Shown: in pieces, positions 8,927-17,314 of the stretch
How positions within the stretch are numbered: the stretch's first letter is position 1
Layout: each line of letters opens with the position of its first letter
NCBI GenBank assembly: GCA_002415135.1
Contig: DIBY01000024.1
Location: forward strand, 199,632-263,631
DNA from: Flavobacteriales bacterium UBA5040
GTDB taxonomy: Bacteria; Bacteroidota; Bacteroidia; Flavobacteriales; Weeksellaceae
Direction: 5' to 3'
DNA length: 64,000 bases
Notes under the pieces: generated by a model
The model's input: the letters and a program-made list of their open reading frames with translations, nothing else
What the model was told of the DNA's origin: nothing
Databases searched by the model: none
Made by a program: the position numbers and the translations under genes

Positions 8927-9132
8927 TCTCTTGCTTTTTTACTTACTTCTTCTGCTGAAGTAAATCTTCCGGCCTTTATATCTTCAATCCCTTCATCAAT
9001 CAATTTCTTTTGCCAATCTTGTAATTCCTCTACTTCCACTCCACTTTTAAAACGAATTTTCATTTCTTCTAAAAGTGATTTCAAAATACTCAATTGTTTT
9101 TGATTTTCAGGGTACACAATTAAATTTTCCAT
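8914..9132 (-). CDS. Antitoxin of the RelE/ParE-type pair
   Basis: The protein is 72 aa, small and charged, and is likely the cognate antitoxin. The opening MENLIVYPENQKQLSILKSLLEEMKI resembles short Bacteroidota antitoxins sometimes listed as DUF2683, from memory. The C-terminal part (EEVSKKARECIK) may wrap the toxin. No clear DNA-binding fold is visible, so autoregulation is uncertain. It overlaps the toxin gene by 13 nt and follows asnS by 30 nt. The identification rests mainly on context and on the clear toxin next to it. Confidence 0.75.
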   Translation of the reverse strand: MENLIVYPENQKQLSILKSLLEEMKIRFKSGVEVEELQDWQKKLIDEGIEDIKAGRFTSAEEVSKKARECIK

Positions 9133-9162
9133 CTTAATGCTTTTATCAAAGTTAACTAAAAA

Positions 9163-10608
9163 TTAAAACTCTGCAGTATGAGGTGTTCTTGGGAAAGGAA
9201 TTACGTCTCTGATATTGGTCATTCCGGTCACGAAAAGAATTAGTCTTTCTAATCCAAGTCCGAAACCAGCATGCGGAACCGAACCGAATTTTCGCGTGTC
9301 CATATACCACCAAAGCTCCTCTTCATCAACGTTCATATCTTTCATCTTGGCTTTCAAAACATCGAATTTATCTTCTCTTTGTGAACCTCCGATAATTTCA
9401 CCAATTCCTGGGAATAATACATCCATGGCAGCAACGGTTTTTCCGTCTTCGTTCAGTTTCATATAGAACGCTTTGATCTCTTTTGGATAATCAAATAAAA
9501 CTACTGGACACTCAAAATGTTTTTCTACTAAGAAACGTTCATGCTCACTTTGCAGATCTGCGCCCCAAGCATCAATAGGAAACTGGAATTTTCCTTTCTT
9601 ATTTTCTTTAGAGTTTCTCAGAATCTCAATTGCTTCGGTATACGAAACACGTTTGAATCTTTTCTGAATTACATTCTGTAGCTTTTCTAATAAACCTTCT
9701 GAAGCTCTGTCTTTCTCCGGTTTTTGTTTTTGCTCATCTGCAAATCTTTTATCTAAAAACTCCAGATCATCTTTGCAATTCTCTAATACATAATTGATCA
9801 CATATTTTAAGAAATCTTCTGCAAGATCGATATTGTCTTCTAAATTATTAAAGGCAACCTCGGGTTCTACCATCCAGAATTCTGCAAGGTGACGGGTGGT
9901 ATTAGAATTTTCAGCACGGAAGGTTGGACCAAACGTATAAACTCTTCCTAAGCCCATCATGGCCGTTTCTACGTTCAATTGTCCGGAAACAGTTAAGTTT
10001 GTTTTCTTACCAAAAAAGTCCTGCGCGAAATCGATTGCTCCATTTTCATCGCGTGGAATTGCATCCAGATCAAAGTTCGTAACGCCAAACATTTCTCCCG
10101 CTCCTTCTGCATCTGCACCGGTAATAATCGGCGTGTTCATGTAAAAGAATTGGTTTTGATTAAAGAACTGATGAATCGCAAAACTCACCGAACTTCTCAC
10201 TCTGAAAACTGCACTGAATAAATTGGTACGGAAACGCAAATGCGCCTGCTCACGCAAAATCTCTAACGAATGTTTCTTTGGTTGAAGGATGGTCTTGTCT
10301 CTTTCTTCGGTAAAGTTATCTCCTAAAATGATAATTTTTTTTGCGATAATTTCGATGTTTTGTCCAGCTCCCTGGCTTTCGACCACTTCACCTACAATTT
10401 TCAATGACGCAGCATTGCTGATATTTTTAAGAATGTTTTCATCAAATTGTTCAAAGTCAACAACCACCTGTAAATTGTTGATGGTCGAACCGTCATTCAA
10501 GGCGATAAAGCGGTTGGAGCGAAATGCTCTTACCCAACCTTGTACGGTGATATCATGATGAATTAGTTTTTTATAATCTCCTAATAATTCTTTAATAGTC
10601 GTTCTCAT
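9163..10608 (-). CDS. asnS: Asparaginyl-tRNA synthetase
   Basis: The protein is 481 aa and charges tRNA-Asn in the cytoplasm. An N-terminal OB-fold anticodon-binding domain (about 15-110) leads into a class II catalytic core. Motif 2 appears as FRAENSNTTRHLAEFWMVE and motif 3 as GFGLGLERLILFVTG, and the end NIRDVIPFPRTP is typical of AsnRS and not AspRS. Length is normal. In Flavobacteriia asnS often sits next to rpoN; here a toxin-antitoxin pair lies between them. Confidence 0.96.
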   Translation of the reverse strand: MRTTIKELLGDYKKLIHHDITVQGWVRAFRSNRFIALNDGSTINNLQVVVDFEQFDENILKNISNAASLKIVGEVVESQGAGQNIEIIAKKIIILGDNFTEERDKTILQPKKHSLEILREQAHLRFRTNLFSAVFRVRSSVSFAIHQFFNQNQFFYMNTPIITGADAEGAGEMFGVTNFDLDAIPRDENGAIDFAQDFFGKKTNLTVSGQLNVETAMMGLGRVYTFGPTFRAENSNTTRHLAEFWMVEPEVAFNNLEDNIDLAEDFLKYVINYVLENCKDDLEFLDKRFADEQKQKPEKDRASEGLLEKLQNVIQKRFKRVSYTEAIEILRNSKENKKGKFQFPIDAWGADLQSEHERFLVEKHFECPVVLFDYPKEIKAFYMKLNEDGKTVAAMDVLFPGIGEIIGGSQREDKFDVLKAKMKDMNVDEEELWWYMDTRKFGSVPHAGFGLGLERLILFVTGMTNIRDVIPFPRTPHTAEF

Positions 10609-10731
10609 TCGTATATATTCAATTTTATTTGGATTTCCAGAAATTATAGCGTTCCGAAAATAAGACCATGTCTTACTGCAAACTTACTAAAAATTGGCGT
10701 AAAATTTGCTCTTGCGACAAAATTATCACAA

Positions 10732-10757
10732 AAAAAACGCTCCATTCAGAAGCGTTT
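10732..10757 (-). terminator. Terminator of the surface-protein operon
   Basis: AAACGCT (10735-10741) pairs with AGCGTTT (10751-10757). On the minus strand the stem is followed by eight T residues. It lies about 40 nt past the end of the 206-aa protein gene. Confidence 0.75.
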
Positions 10758-10795
10758 GTGATGTTAAAAAACAGATTCCAATTCATCCTTATTTT

Positions 10796-11416
10796 TTAAA
10801 GTTTTAACAGAACTGAAGCTTCAGCTGATAAAACATTAAATTGATTCGGAAGCTTGTTTTTATACCATAAACCGTACGGTGCATAACTCACTTTGATTCC
10901 AAATCCTACTTTTCCTTTCCAAATTCTAAGACCTTGTCCGAACTGCAATGTCGAAAAGGATTCTACATCAGCTGCAATTTGGATCGTATTGGGATTTTCC
11001 GGTTCTATTGGTTCATCATCTGGAATATCTTTTCCATCAAAAAACAAAGTACTAAAAGTCAACTCGCTGATCCATTCTAATTCTTGGTTCTGTATAGAAA
11101 AAGGTTTAATAAGTCTGCCACCCATATTGAAAAAATAAACTTTAGATTCTATAGTATAAACAACTTCATTTTTTCCATATTCAAATTGATACATTGAAGA
11201 AGACGTTTTAAAAGCTCCACCCAATTCTAATCTCGCAGCATCTTCAATTGGAAATCGATACCAAAATCCTAAACTCGCTGCACCATTATTTTTCAAAATC
11301 TGATTCGATTGATCATAACCGACAGCAGCCTCTACGACAAACTTACGATCCCGCAAATCATTTTTTGTTTGAGCCTGAAGAGAAATCATTCCCAATAATA
11401 TTAAAACTAATTTCAT
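10796..11416 (-). CDS. Putative outer-membrane beta-barrel protein
   Basis: The protein is 206 aa. A short signal peptide ends near LQAQ (about residue 16). The mature part alternates polar and hydrophobic residues in strands such as FVVEAAVGYDQS, AASLGFWYRF, ARLELGGAF and VGFGIKVSYAPYGLWYK, and it ends in a beta signal-like VLLKL. This fits a small outer-membrane barrel. It begins 3 nt after the surface-repeat gene and shares an operon with it. No specific family is recognised. Confidence 0.6.
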   Translation of the reverse strand: MKLVLILLGMISLQAQTKNDLRDRKFVVEAAVGYDQSNQILKNNGAASLGFWYRFPIEDAARLELGGAFKTSSSMYQFEYGKNEVVYTIESKVYFFNMGGRLIKPFSIQNQELEWISELTFSTLFFDGKDIPDDEPIEPENPNTIQIAADVESFSTLQFGQGLRIWKGKVGFGIKVSYAPYGLWYKNKLPNQFNVLSAEASVLLKL

Positions 11417-11419
11417 GGC

Positions 11420-12109
11420 TTAAAAATTAATCAGTGGTAAAGTCCGTTTTGCATTTCTATTCCAGAAACCGAGTTGGAATCCCTTTCTATCTTTCGTTTT
11501 ATTAATGAGTCCAATTTGAATTCCTTTCAGTTTTGTAGATCTGTTATAAAGTCCAACCTGCAAACCATTTCCGTTTCCAATATCATTAACAATTCCCAGT
11601 TGAAGACCATTAAATTTCCCGGCTGAATTTGACAGCGCAACCAAAATCCCGTTTGCTGTTTCTGCAGAATTATTGAATCCTGAAATATGAAGACCATTTA
11701 ATTTTCCTGAATTATTATTGAACCCGTTGAGGGCAATTCCATTGGTTTCCTGTGCAATATGATACATCGAAAGCCCGACACCATTGAGCGTTTTTCCGTC
11801 AGTCATTCCGCCCGTTGAGAGATGAATCCCATTGATGGTAACCGTTTCAGCGCCGTCTTTCGGAACTTCAATTTCCTTTGGAGCTAACATATAAATCAAA
11901 GTGATCGGATTTAACTGAACATTAATTCCTGCGATTTTCTGCGTTTGATAATCATCGAAAATACCCAAGTTAAGTCCCGCTGTATTTTTAATTTCTTGAG
12001 ACGGATTCAAAGTGATCAATTGTGTTTTTATTGGCATTTGATAAGAATCCTGCCCAAACAGTAAAATGCCAAATAGTAAATACGCTGTTAAAAATAATCT
12101 CGTTTTCAT
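11420..12109 (-). CDS. Secreted surface protein with 14-residue NG-repeats (LA_2272-like)
   Basis: The protein is 229 aa from the ATG at 12109, with a cleavable signal ending near LFGQ. The second half is a row of seven short repeats, each opening NG or KG and continuing with alternating hydrophobics and a conserved G and N (NGLHISGFNNSAETA, NGLQVGLYNRSTKL, KGIQIGLINKTKDR). Periods are 14-15 residues. This resembles the LA_2272 surface-repeat family and suggests a parallel beta-solenoid or barrel-like sheet. An ATG at 12115 is an equal start candidate; the longer frame to 12154 would put residues before the signal peptide. It is divergent from an HTH regulator about 100 bp away. Confidence 0.65.
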   Translation of the reverse strand: MKTRLFLTAYLLFGILLFGQDSYQMPIKTQLITLNPSQEIKNTAGLNLGIFDDYQTQKIAGINVQLNPITLIYMLAPKEIEVPKDGAETVTINGIHLSTGGMTDGKTLNGVGLSMYHIAQETNGIALNGFNNNSGKLNGLHISGFNNSAETANGILVALSNSAGKFNGLQLGIVNDIGNGNGLQVGLYNRSTKLKGIQIGLINKTKDRKGFQLGFWNRNAKRTLPLINF

Positions 12110-12211
12110 AATCATTGTTTTAAAATTATACTTCAAAAGTAGAAGCAAACCCAACCACTCTAAATGTGAAATAACATTAATAATTTTAATACATTTGTGA
12201 AAATCGCAAAT

Positions 12212-13144
12212 ATGTATCAGGAACTTTTACTAAAGGAAATCAGAAAGAAAATTGGAGAAAAATCGCTGAATGATGAAATTGCAAATATTTTGAACATCAG
12301 TTATGATGCCGCACACCGACGCACCTCTTTGAAATCAAAGTTCTCTTTGGAGGAAAGTGTGAATTTGGCAAAGTACTATAATATATCGCTGGACCGATTT
12401 ATCGCCAGCGATAATACGGTGATCGCCCAAAAGACAAAACCGATCCGAACTTCTACCGATCTTTTAAACTATTTTCAGGACGCTTTGATTTTACTCAATG
12501 ATTTCAAACTGAATCCAGAAACGAAAGTTTACTATTCGGCGAAAGACATTCCGTTCTTTTACACGATCTCTAATTCTGTCTTATCAAAATTCAAATTATT
12601 TGTGTGGATGAATTTGCTGAACGAAAAAGATTTTATGACGCCATTCAGCGATTTTCAACTGGAGAAATATGCAGACAAAAGTGCAGATCTAAAAACCCTG
12701 TACGAAAATTTAAATGTCATTGAAATCTGGAACAGCACGACGATGTCGAGTATTTTAAATCAGATCTCTTTCTACACCGAAATTCAACTTTTGACCAAAA
12801 AAACAGCGATTATAATTTTACAGGAATTAAAAGATCTCATCAGAAACATCGAAAAGAAAGCCGAAGATGGCAGTCAAAAATTTCAGATCTACGCGCACGA
12901 TCTGCTGATTTTAAACAACAGCATTTTATTTGAAAGTGAAGAGAAATCTTCGCTGTTTGTACCGTTCAACATGTTTGGATATATGATGACCGACGATAAA
13001 AGTACGTGTGATGATGCGCTCAATTTCTTTCAGCATCAAATCAAAAACTCGACTTCACTCAATTTTTCCGGTCAGCGTGACCGCAAAAAATTCTTTAATA
13101 AAATGATTGAAAATATTGAAGTTTTGGAAGGCTCGATGAGATAA
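12212..13144 (+). CDS. HTH transcriptional regulator, divergent from the surface-protein operon
   Basis: The protein is about 310 aa. An N-terminal helix-turn-helix (LNDEIANILNISYDAAHRRTS, then FSLEESVNLAKYYNISLDRFI) covers about residues 15-70. The remaining 240 residues are helical and have no domain I can name. A GTG at 12197 opens the frame, but a TACATTTG -7 box covers 12190-12197, so the ATG at 12212 is preferred. The location suggests control of the divergent surface-protein genes, or of itself; this is inferred from arrangement. Confidence 0.75.
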   Translation: MYQELLLKEIRKKIGEKSLNDEIANILNISYDAAHRRTSLKSKFSLEESVNLAKYYNISLDRFIASDNTVIAQKTKPIRTSTDLLNYFQDALILLNDFKLNPETKVYYSAKDIPFFYTISNSVLSKFKLFVWMNLLNEKDFMTPFSDFQLEKYADKSADLKTLYENLNVIEIWNSTTMSSILNQISFYTEIQLLTKKTAIIILQELKDLIRNIEKKAEDGSQKFQIYAHDLLILNNSILFESEEKSSLFVPFNMFGYMMTDDKSTCDDALNFFQHQIKNSTSLNFSGQRDRKKFFNKMIENIEVLEGSMR

Positions 13145-13154
13145 CCCAATCTGA

Positions 13155-13290
13155 CCCGACTTGATGATGATATTTACCTATTTTCATTTGAATCATCGTA
13201 CCGCTTCGCTAGGTTTGAACGGAGCTCTTTTTATGGAACGCAGTGGAATGAAAAAGCAGGAATCTTTCGACAAGTTCAGGATAAACTCAG
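13155..13290 (+). repeat. Intergenic palindromic repeat, copy A
   Basis: The 20-mer TTGAACGGAGCTCTTTTTAT (13215-13234) is identical to one in copy E at 61154-61173. A complementary arm (ATGAAAAAG) follows after a short spacer. It lies between convergent genes. A 75-residue reading frame across it is not a gene. Boundaries are approximate. Confidence 0.7.
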
Positions 13291-13323
13291 GCGAAAATTG
13301 TCACCCAAGAAACCAAGAACAAC

Positions 13324-13866
13324 TTACTCGTCTTTCTTCGACGGAATCAAGAAAACATCCATCAAACCTTCTGGCAACGACATTTTGATAAATTTCTCTT
13401 CCCGGTTTAATTCCAGAATCCAATCTCTGATGATCGGAATAACGATCTGTTTACCAGCCAAACCAAGCACGAAATAATGCTGACCGGTTTGATCATTAAT
13501 TGTTTCAATAATTCCACAGGATTTACCATCTTCTTCACGGATCTCAAACCCGACAACTTCGTGATAATAGAATTTATTTCCCGTCAGTTTCGGTAAGCCC
13601 GAAAGCGGCAGATAAACATCTTTTCCCACTACCTGATCGACCAAGGCTTCGGTGGAATTTTTGAAAGAGACAATCAGCGTTTCACCTTTGCTCCAGGATT
13701 GTTTGGCAATGAAAAAAGGCACCAATAATCCGTTGATATCAACAAATATGGAGGATAATTTAGAATACATTTCAGGTTGGTCGGTATCCAGTTTCAGGAA
13801 TACATTTCCGTGTAAACCGTGTCGGCGCGTAATTTTACCTAAAAAATAGCAATCTTCTTTTTTCAT
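13324..13866 (-). CDS. rimM: 16S rRNA processing protein RimM
   Basis: The protein is 180 aa and helps mature the 30S head by binding S19 and the 3' part of 16S rRNA. The N-terminal RimM domain (YFLGKITRRHGLHGNVFLK) and a C-terminal PRC-barrel-like half (KFYYHEVVGFEI...GQHYFVLGLAGKQIVIPI) are visible. It follows rpsP, a common ribosomal arrangement, with 77 nt between. A TATATTTG box (complement of 13871-13878) lies exactly 4 nt before the ATG, so rimM may also have its own leaderless start. A small hairpin lies between the two genes. Confidence 0.95.
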   Translation of the reverse strand: MKKEDCYFLGKITRRHGLHGNVFLKLDTDQPEMYSKLSSIFVDINGLLVPFFIAKQSWSKGETLIVSFKNSTEALVDQVVGKDVYLPLSGLPKLTGNKFYYHEVVGFEIREEDGKSCGIIETINDQTGQHYFVLGLAGKQIVIPIIRDWILELNREEKFIKMSLPEGLMDVFLIPSKKDE

Positions 13867-13896
13867 GATGCAAATATAAATGGTTTTAAAATAATA

Positions 13897-13918
13897 GAGA
13901 CGTCAAAAATGACGCCTC
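13897..13918 (-). other. Hairpin between rpsP and rimM
   Basis: GAGACGTC (13897-13904) pairs with GACGCCTC (13911-13918) with one mismatch. It could attenuate or stabilise the message. No strong T-run follows, so a complete terminator is unlikely. Confidence 0.4.
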
Positions 13919-13943
13919 CATAATTTTTCAATAAGAAATTGTA

Positions 13944-14672
13944 TTAAGCTTTAGCTTCGTCAGCACCTTCTTCAGTTGCTTTCTCGTCGCTTCCTGCTAT
14001 TTTCTCAGTTACGTTTGCTACTGCTTCTTTTACAGAATCAACAGCTCCTTCAACTGCAGCTGCTGCTCCACCTAAAGTTTCTGCAACATTTTCTACAACA
14101 GATTTATCTTCTGCAGGTGCCTTAGCTGCTTCTTCAGCTGCTTTTGCTTCTGCGATTTTAGCATCTTCTGCTGCTTTTTCTTCTGCTAATTTAGCATCAG
14201 CTTCAGCTTTCGCATCGTCAACTAATTTTTGTGCAGCGTCTAATCTACCTTGGTTTACTTTGGCTTCAGCTTCTAAAGCTGCTTTTTTAGCATCATCTTT
14301 CGATTTTGCCAAACCGTCTTTTTTACCAAGAACTTGTTTGTCTTTTCCTTCTAACCAAGCTGCAAATTTGCTATCTGCTGCTTCTTGATCAAAAGCGCCT
14401 TTTGCAACTCCACCTTGTAAGTGTCTTTTGTAAAGAACTCCTTTGTAAGAAAGAATAGCACGAGCGGTGTCAGTTGGTTGCGCTCCATTTTCTAACCATT
14501 TTACTGCAGAATCAACATTAAGTTCAATAACTGCTGGGTTGGTAATTGGATTGTAAGTACCGATTTTTTCGATGAATTTACCATCTCTACTTGCTCTTGC
14601 ATCGGCAACTACGATGTGGTAGAAAGGTTTTCCTTTTTTACCGTGTCTTTGTAATCTAATTTTTACTGACAT
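13944..14672 (-). CDS. rpsP: 30S ribosomal protein S16 with long Ala/Glu/Lys tail
   Basis: The protein is 242 aa. Residues 1 to about 85 are a regular S16 (VKIRLQRHGKKGKPFYHIVVADARASRDGKFIEKIGTYNP). S16 in many bacteria is about 80-90 aa; here about 155 more residues follow. They are rich in Ala, Glu, Lys and Asp, probably a long helix or coiled coil, then a flexible acidic end. Bacteroidota S16 proteins often carry such a tail, but this one is long. It starts an operon with rimM. A 70-nt leader holds two copies of a 15-nt repeat. Confidence 0.95.
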   Translation of the reverse strand: MSVKIRLQRHGKKGKPFYHIVVADARASRDGKFIEKIGTYNPITNPAVIELNVDSAVKWLENGAQPTDTARAILSYKGVLYKRHLQGGVAKGAFDQEAADSKFAAWLEGKDKQVLGKKDGLAKSKDDAKKAALEAEAKVNQGRLDAAQKLVDDAKAEADAKLAEEKAAEDAKIAEAKAAEEAAKAPAEDKSVVENVAETLGGAAAAVEGAVDSVKEAVANVTEKIAGSDEKATEEGADEAKA

Positions 14673-14687
14673 AATTGTTTGAATTTG

Positions 14688-14726
14688 TGGGAACTCGTCC
14701 CGATTAATTGATGGGAACTCGTCCCG
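14688..14726 (-). repeat. Tandem 15-nt repeat in the rpsP leader
   Basis: TGGGAACTCGTCCCG occurs at 14688-14702 and 14712-14726, 24 nt apart. On the mRNA strand each copy reads as a small GGGA...TCCC hairpin. The pair lies between the -7 box and the start codon, so it is transcribed. It may regulate ribosomal protein expression. Confidence 0.75.
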
Positions 14727-14742
14727 GTTATTTATAAGGGTG

Positions 14743-14750
14743 CAAAGATA
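14743..14750 (-). promoter_or_regulatory. -7 box of rpsP
   Basis: The complement of 14743-14750 reads TATCTTTG, a good match to TAnnTTTG. A leader of about 67 nt would follow. Confidence 0.6.
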
Positions 14751-14814
14751 ATCAATTTTCTTAATTCGACAACGTCAAAATTAAATATTTACGCCTGAAT
14801 ATTATTATTTTTTA

Positions 14815-14913
14815 GGAGCCAGGAACCTGCTTTCACTGCTCGCTTCCCGCAGCCACTTTCCCTTCGCTTGGGAGAGCTCAAACAGGCCGTTCAATCAGGG
14901 CTAAAAATCCCGC
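14815..14913 (-). repeat. Intergenic palindromic repeat, copy B
   Basis: This copy is inverted relative to copy D and shares 16- and 17-nt ends with it (14815-14830 and 14887-14903). It lies between the divergent genes rpsP and mutS2 but outside their -7 boxes. Confidence 0.8.
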
Positions 14914-15128
14914 CTAAAAATGAATCCAGATTCTAAATTCACCATTAAGATTTCATTGAGAAGTTAATACAACGAAGAATTCCTAGGTAAAATTAATGGC
15001 GCAATCCTTTTTTGCACTTTGCACTCCGCTTCAGCTTTTTTAACTTTTGGGATTGAACAATAAATAGTTTCGTGATCGTACTTTTAAAAGTATTGATAAG
15101 AATTATAACAAAATAAGTAAATTTGCGT

Positions 15129-17279
15129 GTGCATATACAAAAAGAAGATTTAACCGAACTCGAATTTCCCGAACTGTTAGCGGAGATTTCCCCCTTTGCT
15201 TTTTCACCTAAAACGAAAGAAAGAATTGCCGCAATTCGGCCTTTTGATATTGAAGATGCAGAAATTTCATTAAAGAAAACAGCAGAATATTTATCGAGTT
15301 TTGAAAGCGATAACGCTATTCCTTTCAGTGAATTTGAAGATATCGACGAAGAGCTCAAGCTGATGCTGATTGAAAATTTCAGATTAGATAACGCGGCTTT
15401 TCTCAAAATAAAAAGCCTGACGGAACAGATCGCCAGACTTCAGAAATTTTATCCAGCTTATGATGGTTTATTCCTAAAGCTCAATGACGATGTTAAAGAT
15501 TTGGAATACCGCAAAGAGATCATCGACAAGATCGACAAAGTTTTCAATCGTTTTGGCGAAGTGAAAAGTGATTCATCACCCATTCTAAAACAATTACGTG
15601 GCGATATCTCTCATGCTAAAAAAGCGATCCAGGAAAACTTCAACCGAGCACTCACTGGACTTACTTCTACGGAGTATTTAGATGACATTAAAGAAAGCAT
15701 TGTTGATGACCAAAGAGTTTTAGCCGTAAAGTCAGCTTATAAAAAAAGAGTTCCAGGTCGGGTCTTAGGACTTTCAAAAACCGGATCGATTACTTATATT
15801 CAGCCTGAATCGGTGGTAAAACATCAATTCAAATTAAGAGAAGATATTGAAGAAGAGAAAAAAGAAGTTGATAAAATATTGCGAAAACTGACTTTTGAGA
15901 TTTCAGAATTTCAACCTCAACTGTATTCTTATCAGAACTATATTTTTGATTTAGACATCATCCGGGCCAAAGCGAAATTCGCACATAAAGTGGGCGGAAT
16001 ATTACCCAAGATCAACCGTCACCGCACGATGCGATTGGTGAATGCTTTTCATCCGTTGTTGCTGATTAGAAATCAGGTTGAGAAGAAAAAAATCTTTCCG
16101 CAGACTTTAACATTAACTGAACAGAATCGCATTCTCTGTATTTCCGGACCGAACGCCGGTGGAAAATCGATAACTTTGAAAACGGTTGGTTTACTGCAGT
16201 TAATGATTCAGAGCGGAATTTTAGTTCCTGTTCATCCGAGATCTGAAATGTTTTTCTTTGAAAAATTAATGACCGATATTGGCGACAATCAATCCATCGA
16301 AAATCACCTTTCAACTTATTCTTCCCGTCTTAAAAAAATGGCGAAGATCATCAAAGAAGCCAACTCAAAAACACTATTGCTCATCGATGAATTCGGTACC
16401 GGTTCTGATCCTGAACTGGGTGGCGCTTTAGCTGAAAGTTTCCTGGAGTTTTTCTACGACAAGAAAAGCTTTTCGATCATTACAACCCATTACACTAATA
16501 TCAAACTGGTTATTGAGCAACTTCCGAACGCGACGAATGCAGCCATGCTTTTTGATGAATACTCGCTCGAACCTCTTTATAAACTAGAGGTCGGACAAGC
16601 CGGAAGTTCCTTTACTTTTGAAGTTGCGGAGAAAAATAAAATTCCGAAATTCATTATCGAGTCTGCGAAGAAAAAAGTGGAACATGATATCTTGAATCTT
16701 GATAAAACGATCGTGAAGTTACAACAGGAAAAATTTGAGGTCGAAAAAATCAAAACTGATTTAGCAGAAAAAAGAGATTCAACTCAAAATAAAAAAGAGA
16801 ACCTAGAAAAACTGAATGATCAGTTGGAGCAAAAACTTTTTAATTTTCAAAAACTGTATGAAGACGAGCACCGAAAATTACAGTTTGGAAATAAGATCGA
16901 AGGTTTTATTGATTCTTATGTAAAAGGAAAAACGCGAAAATTGGTGGTCGCAGATTTCGTCAAAATCCTGGAACAGGAAAAGTTCCGAAAGTTGGGCGCT
17001 GATAAAGATGAAAATAAAAAACTGCAAGTCGTTAAACGAAAAATCACGCAACAGTTAAAGAAAGTTGATGTTCAGGAAAAGATCGTCGAAACCAATGAAA
17101 AACTGGAAGACAAACGTCAAAAAGAACGCGCCGTCTGGATGAAAGTTGGACAACGTGTACGAATTCCCGGCTCAACAAGCGTGGGAACCATCGAAAAGAT
17201 TGAGAAGAACGGTAAAGTTTCGGTGAATTACGGAACTTTTAAAACAAAAATTAGCGGTGATGATTTGGAAAGGATTTAG
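15129..17279 (+). CDS. mutS2: MutS2-family ATPase lacking an Smr domain
   Basis: The protein is 716 aa from the GTG at 15129. It has a core/lever region (about 1-300), then the MutS ATPase with Walker A (SGPNAGGKSIT), Walker B (TLLLIDEFGTGSDPE) and the Q/H region (ITTHYTNIK). A long coiled coil (about 530-680) and a short beta end (GQRVRIPGSTSVGTI) follow. Classical MutS2 proteins carry a C-terminal Smr nuclease domain, which is absent here, as in other Flavobacteriia (recollection). MutS2 acts in recombination control or ribosome rescue. A TAAATTTG box at 15118-15125 rules out the earlier TTG; the GTG gives HIQKEDLTELEF, the usual N terminus. Confidence 0.9.
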   Translation: MHIQKEDLTELEFPELLAEISPFAFSPKTKERIAAIRPFDIEDAEISLKKTAEYLSSFESDNAIPFSEFEDIDEELKLMLIENFRLDNAAFLKIKSLTEQIARLQKFYPAYDGLFLKLNDDVKDLEYRKEIIDKIDKVFNRFGEVKSDSSPILKQLRGDISHAKKAIQENFNRALTGLTSTEYLDDIKESIVDDQRVLAVKSAYKKRVPGRVLGLSKTGSITYIQPESVVKHQFKLREDIEEEKKEVDKILRKLTFEISEFQPQLYSYQNYIFDLDIIRAKAKFAHKVGGILPKINRHRTMRLVNAFHPLLLIRNQVEKKKIFPQTLTLTEQNRILCISGPNAGGKSITLKTVGLLQLMIQSGILVPVHPRSEMFFFEKLMTDIGDNQSIENHLSTYSSRLKKMAKIIKEANSKTLLLIDEFGTGSDPELGGALAESFLEFFYDKKSFSIITTHYTNIKLVIEQLPNATNAAMLFDEYSLEPLYKLEVGQAGSSFTFEVAEKNKIPKFIIESAKKKVEHDILNLDKTIVKLQQEKFEVEKIKTDLAEKRDSTQNKKENLEKLNDQLEQKLFNFQKLYEDEHRKLQFGNKIEGFIDSYVKGKTRKLVVADFVKILEQEKFRKLGADKDENKKLQVVKRKITQQLKKVDVQEKIVETNEKLEDKRQKERAVWMKVGQRVRIPGSTSVGTIEKIEKNGKVSVNYGTFKTKISGDDLERI

Positions 17280-17314
17280 GGTAATTTTAAATGATGAATT
17301 CTAAATTTTAAGTG

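Noticed and set aside
13161..13388. 75-codon plus-strand frame beside rimM
   Set aside because: It runs through palindromic repeat A and overlaps rimM antisense; the translation has no protein-like pattern.
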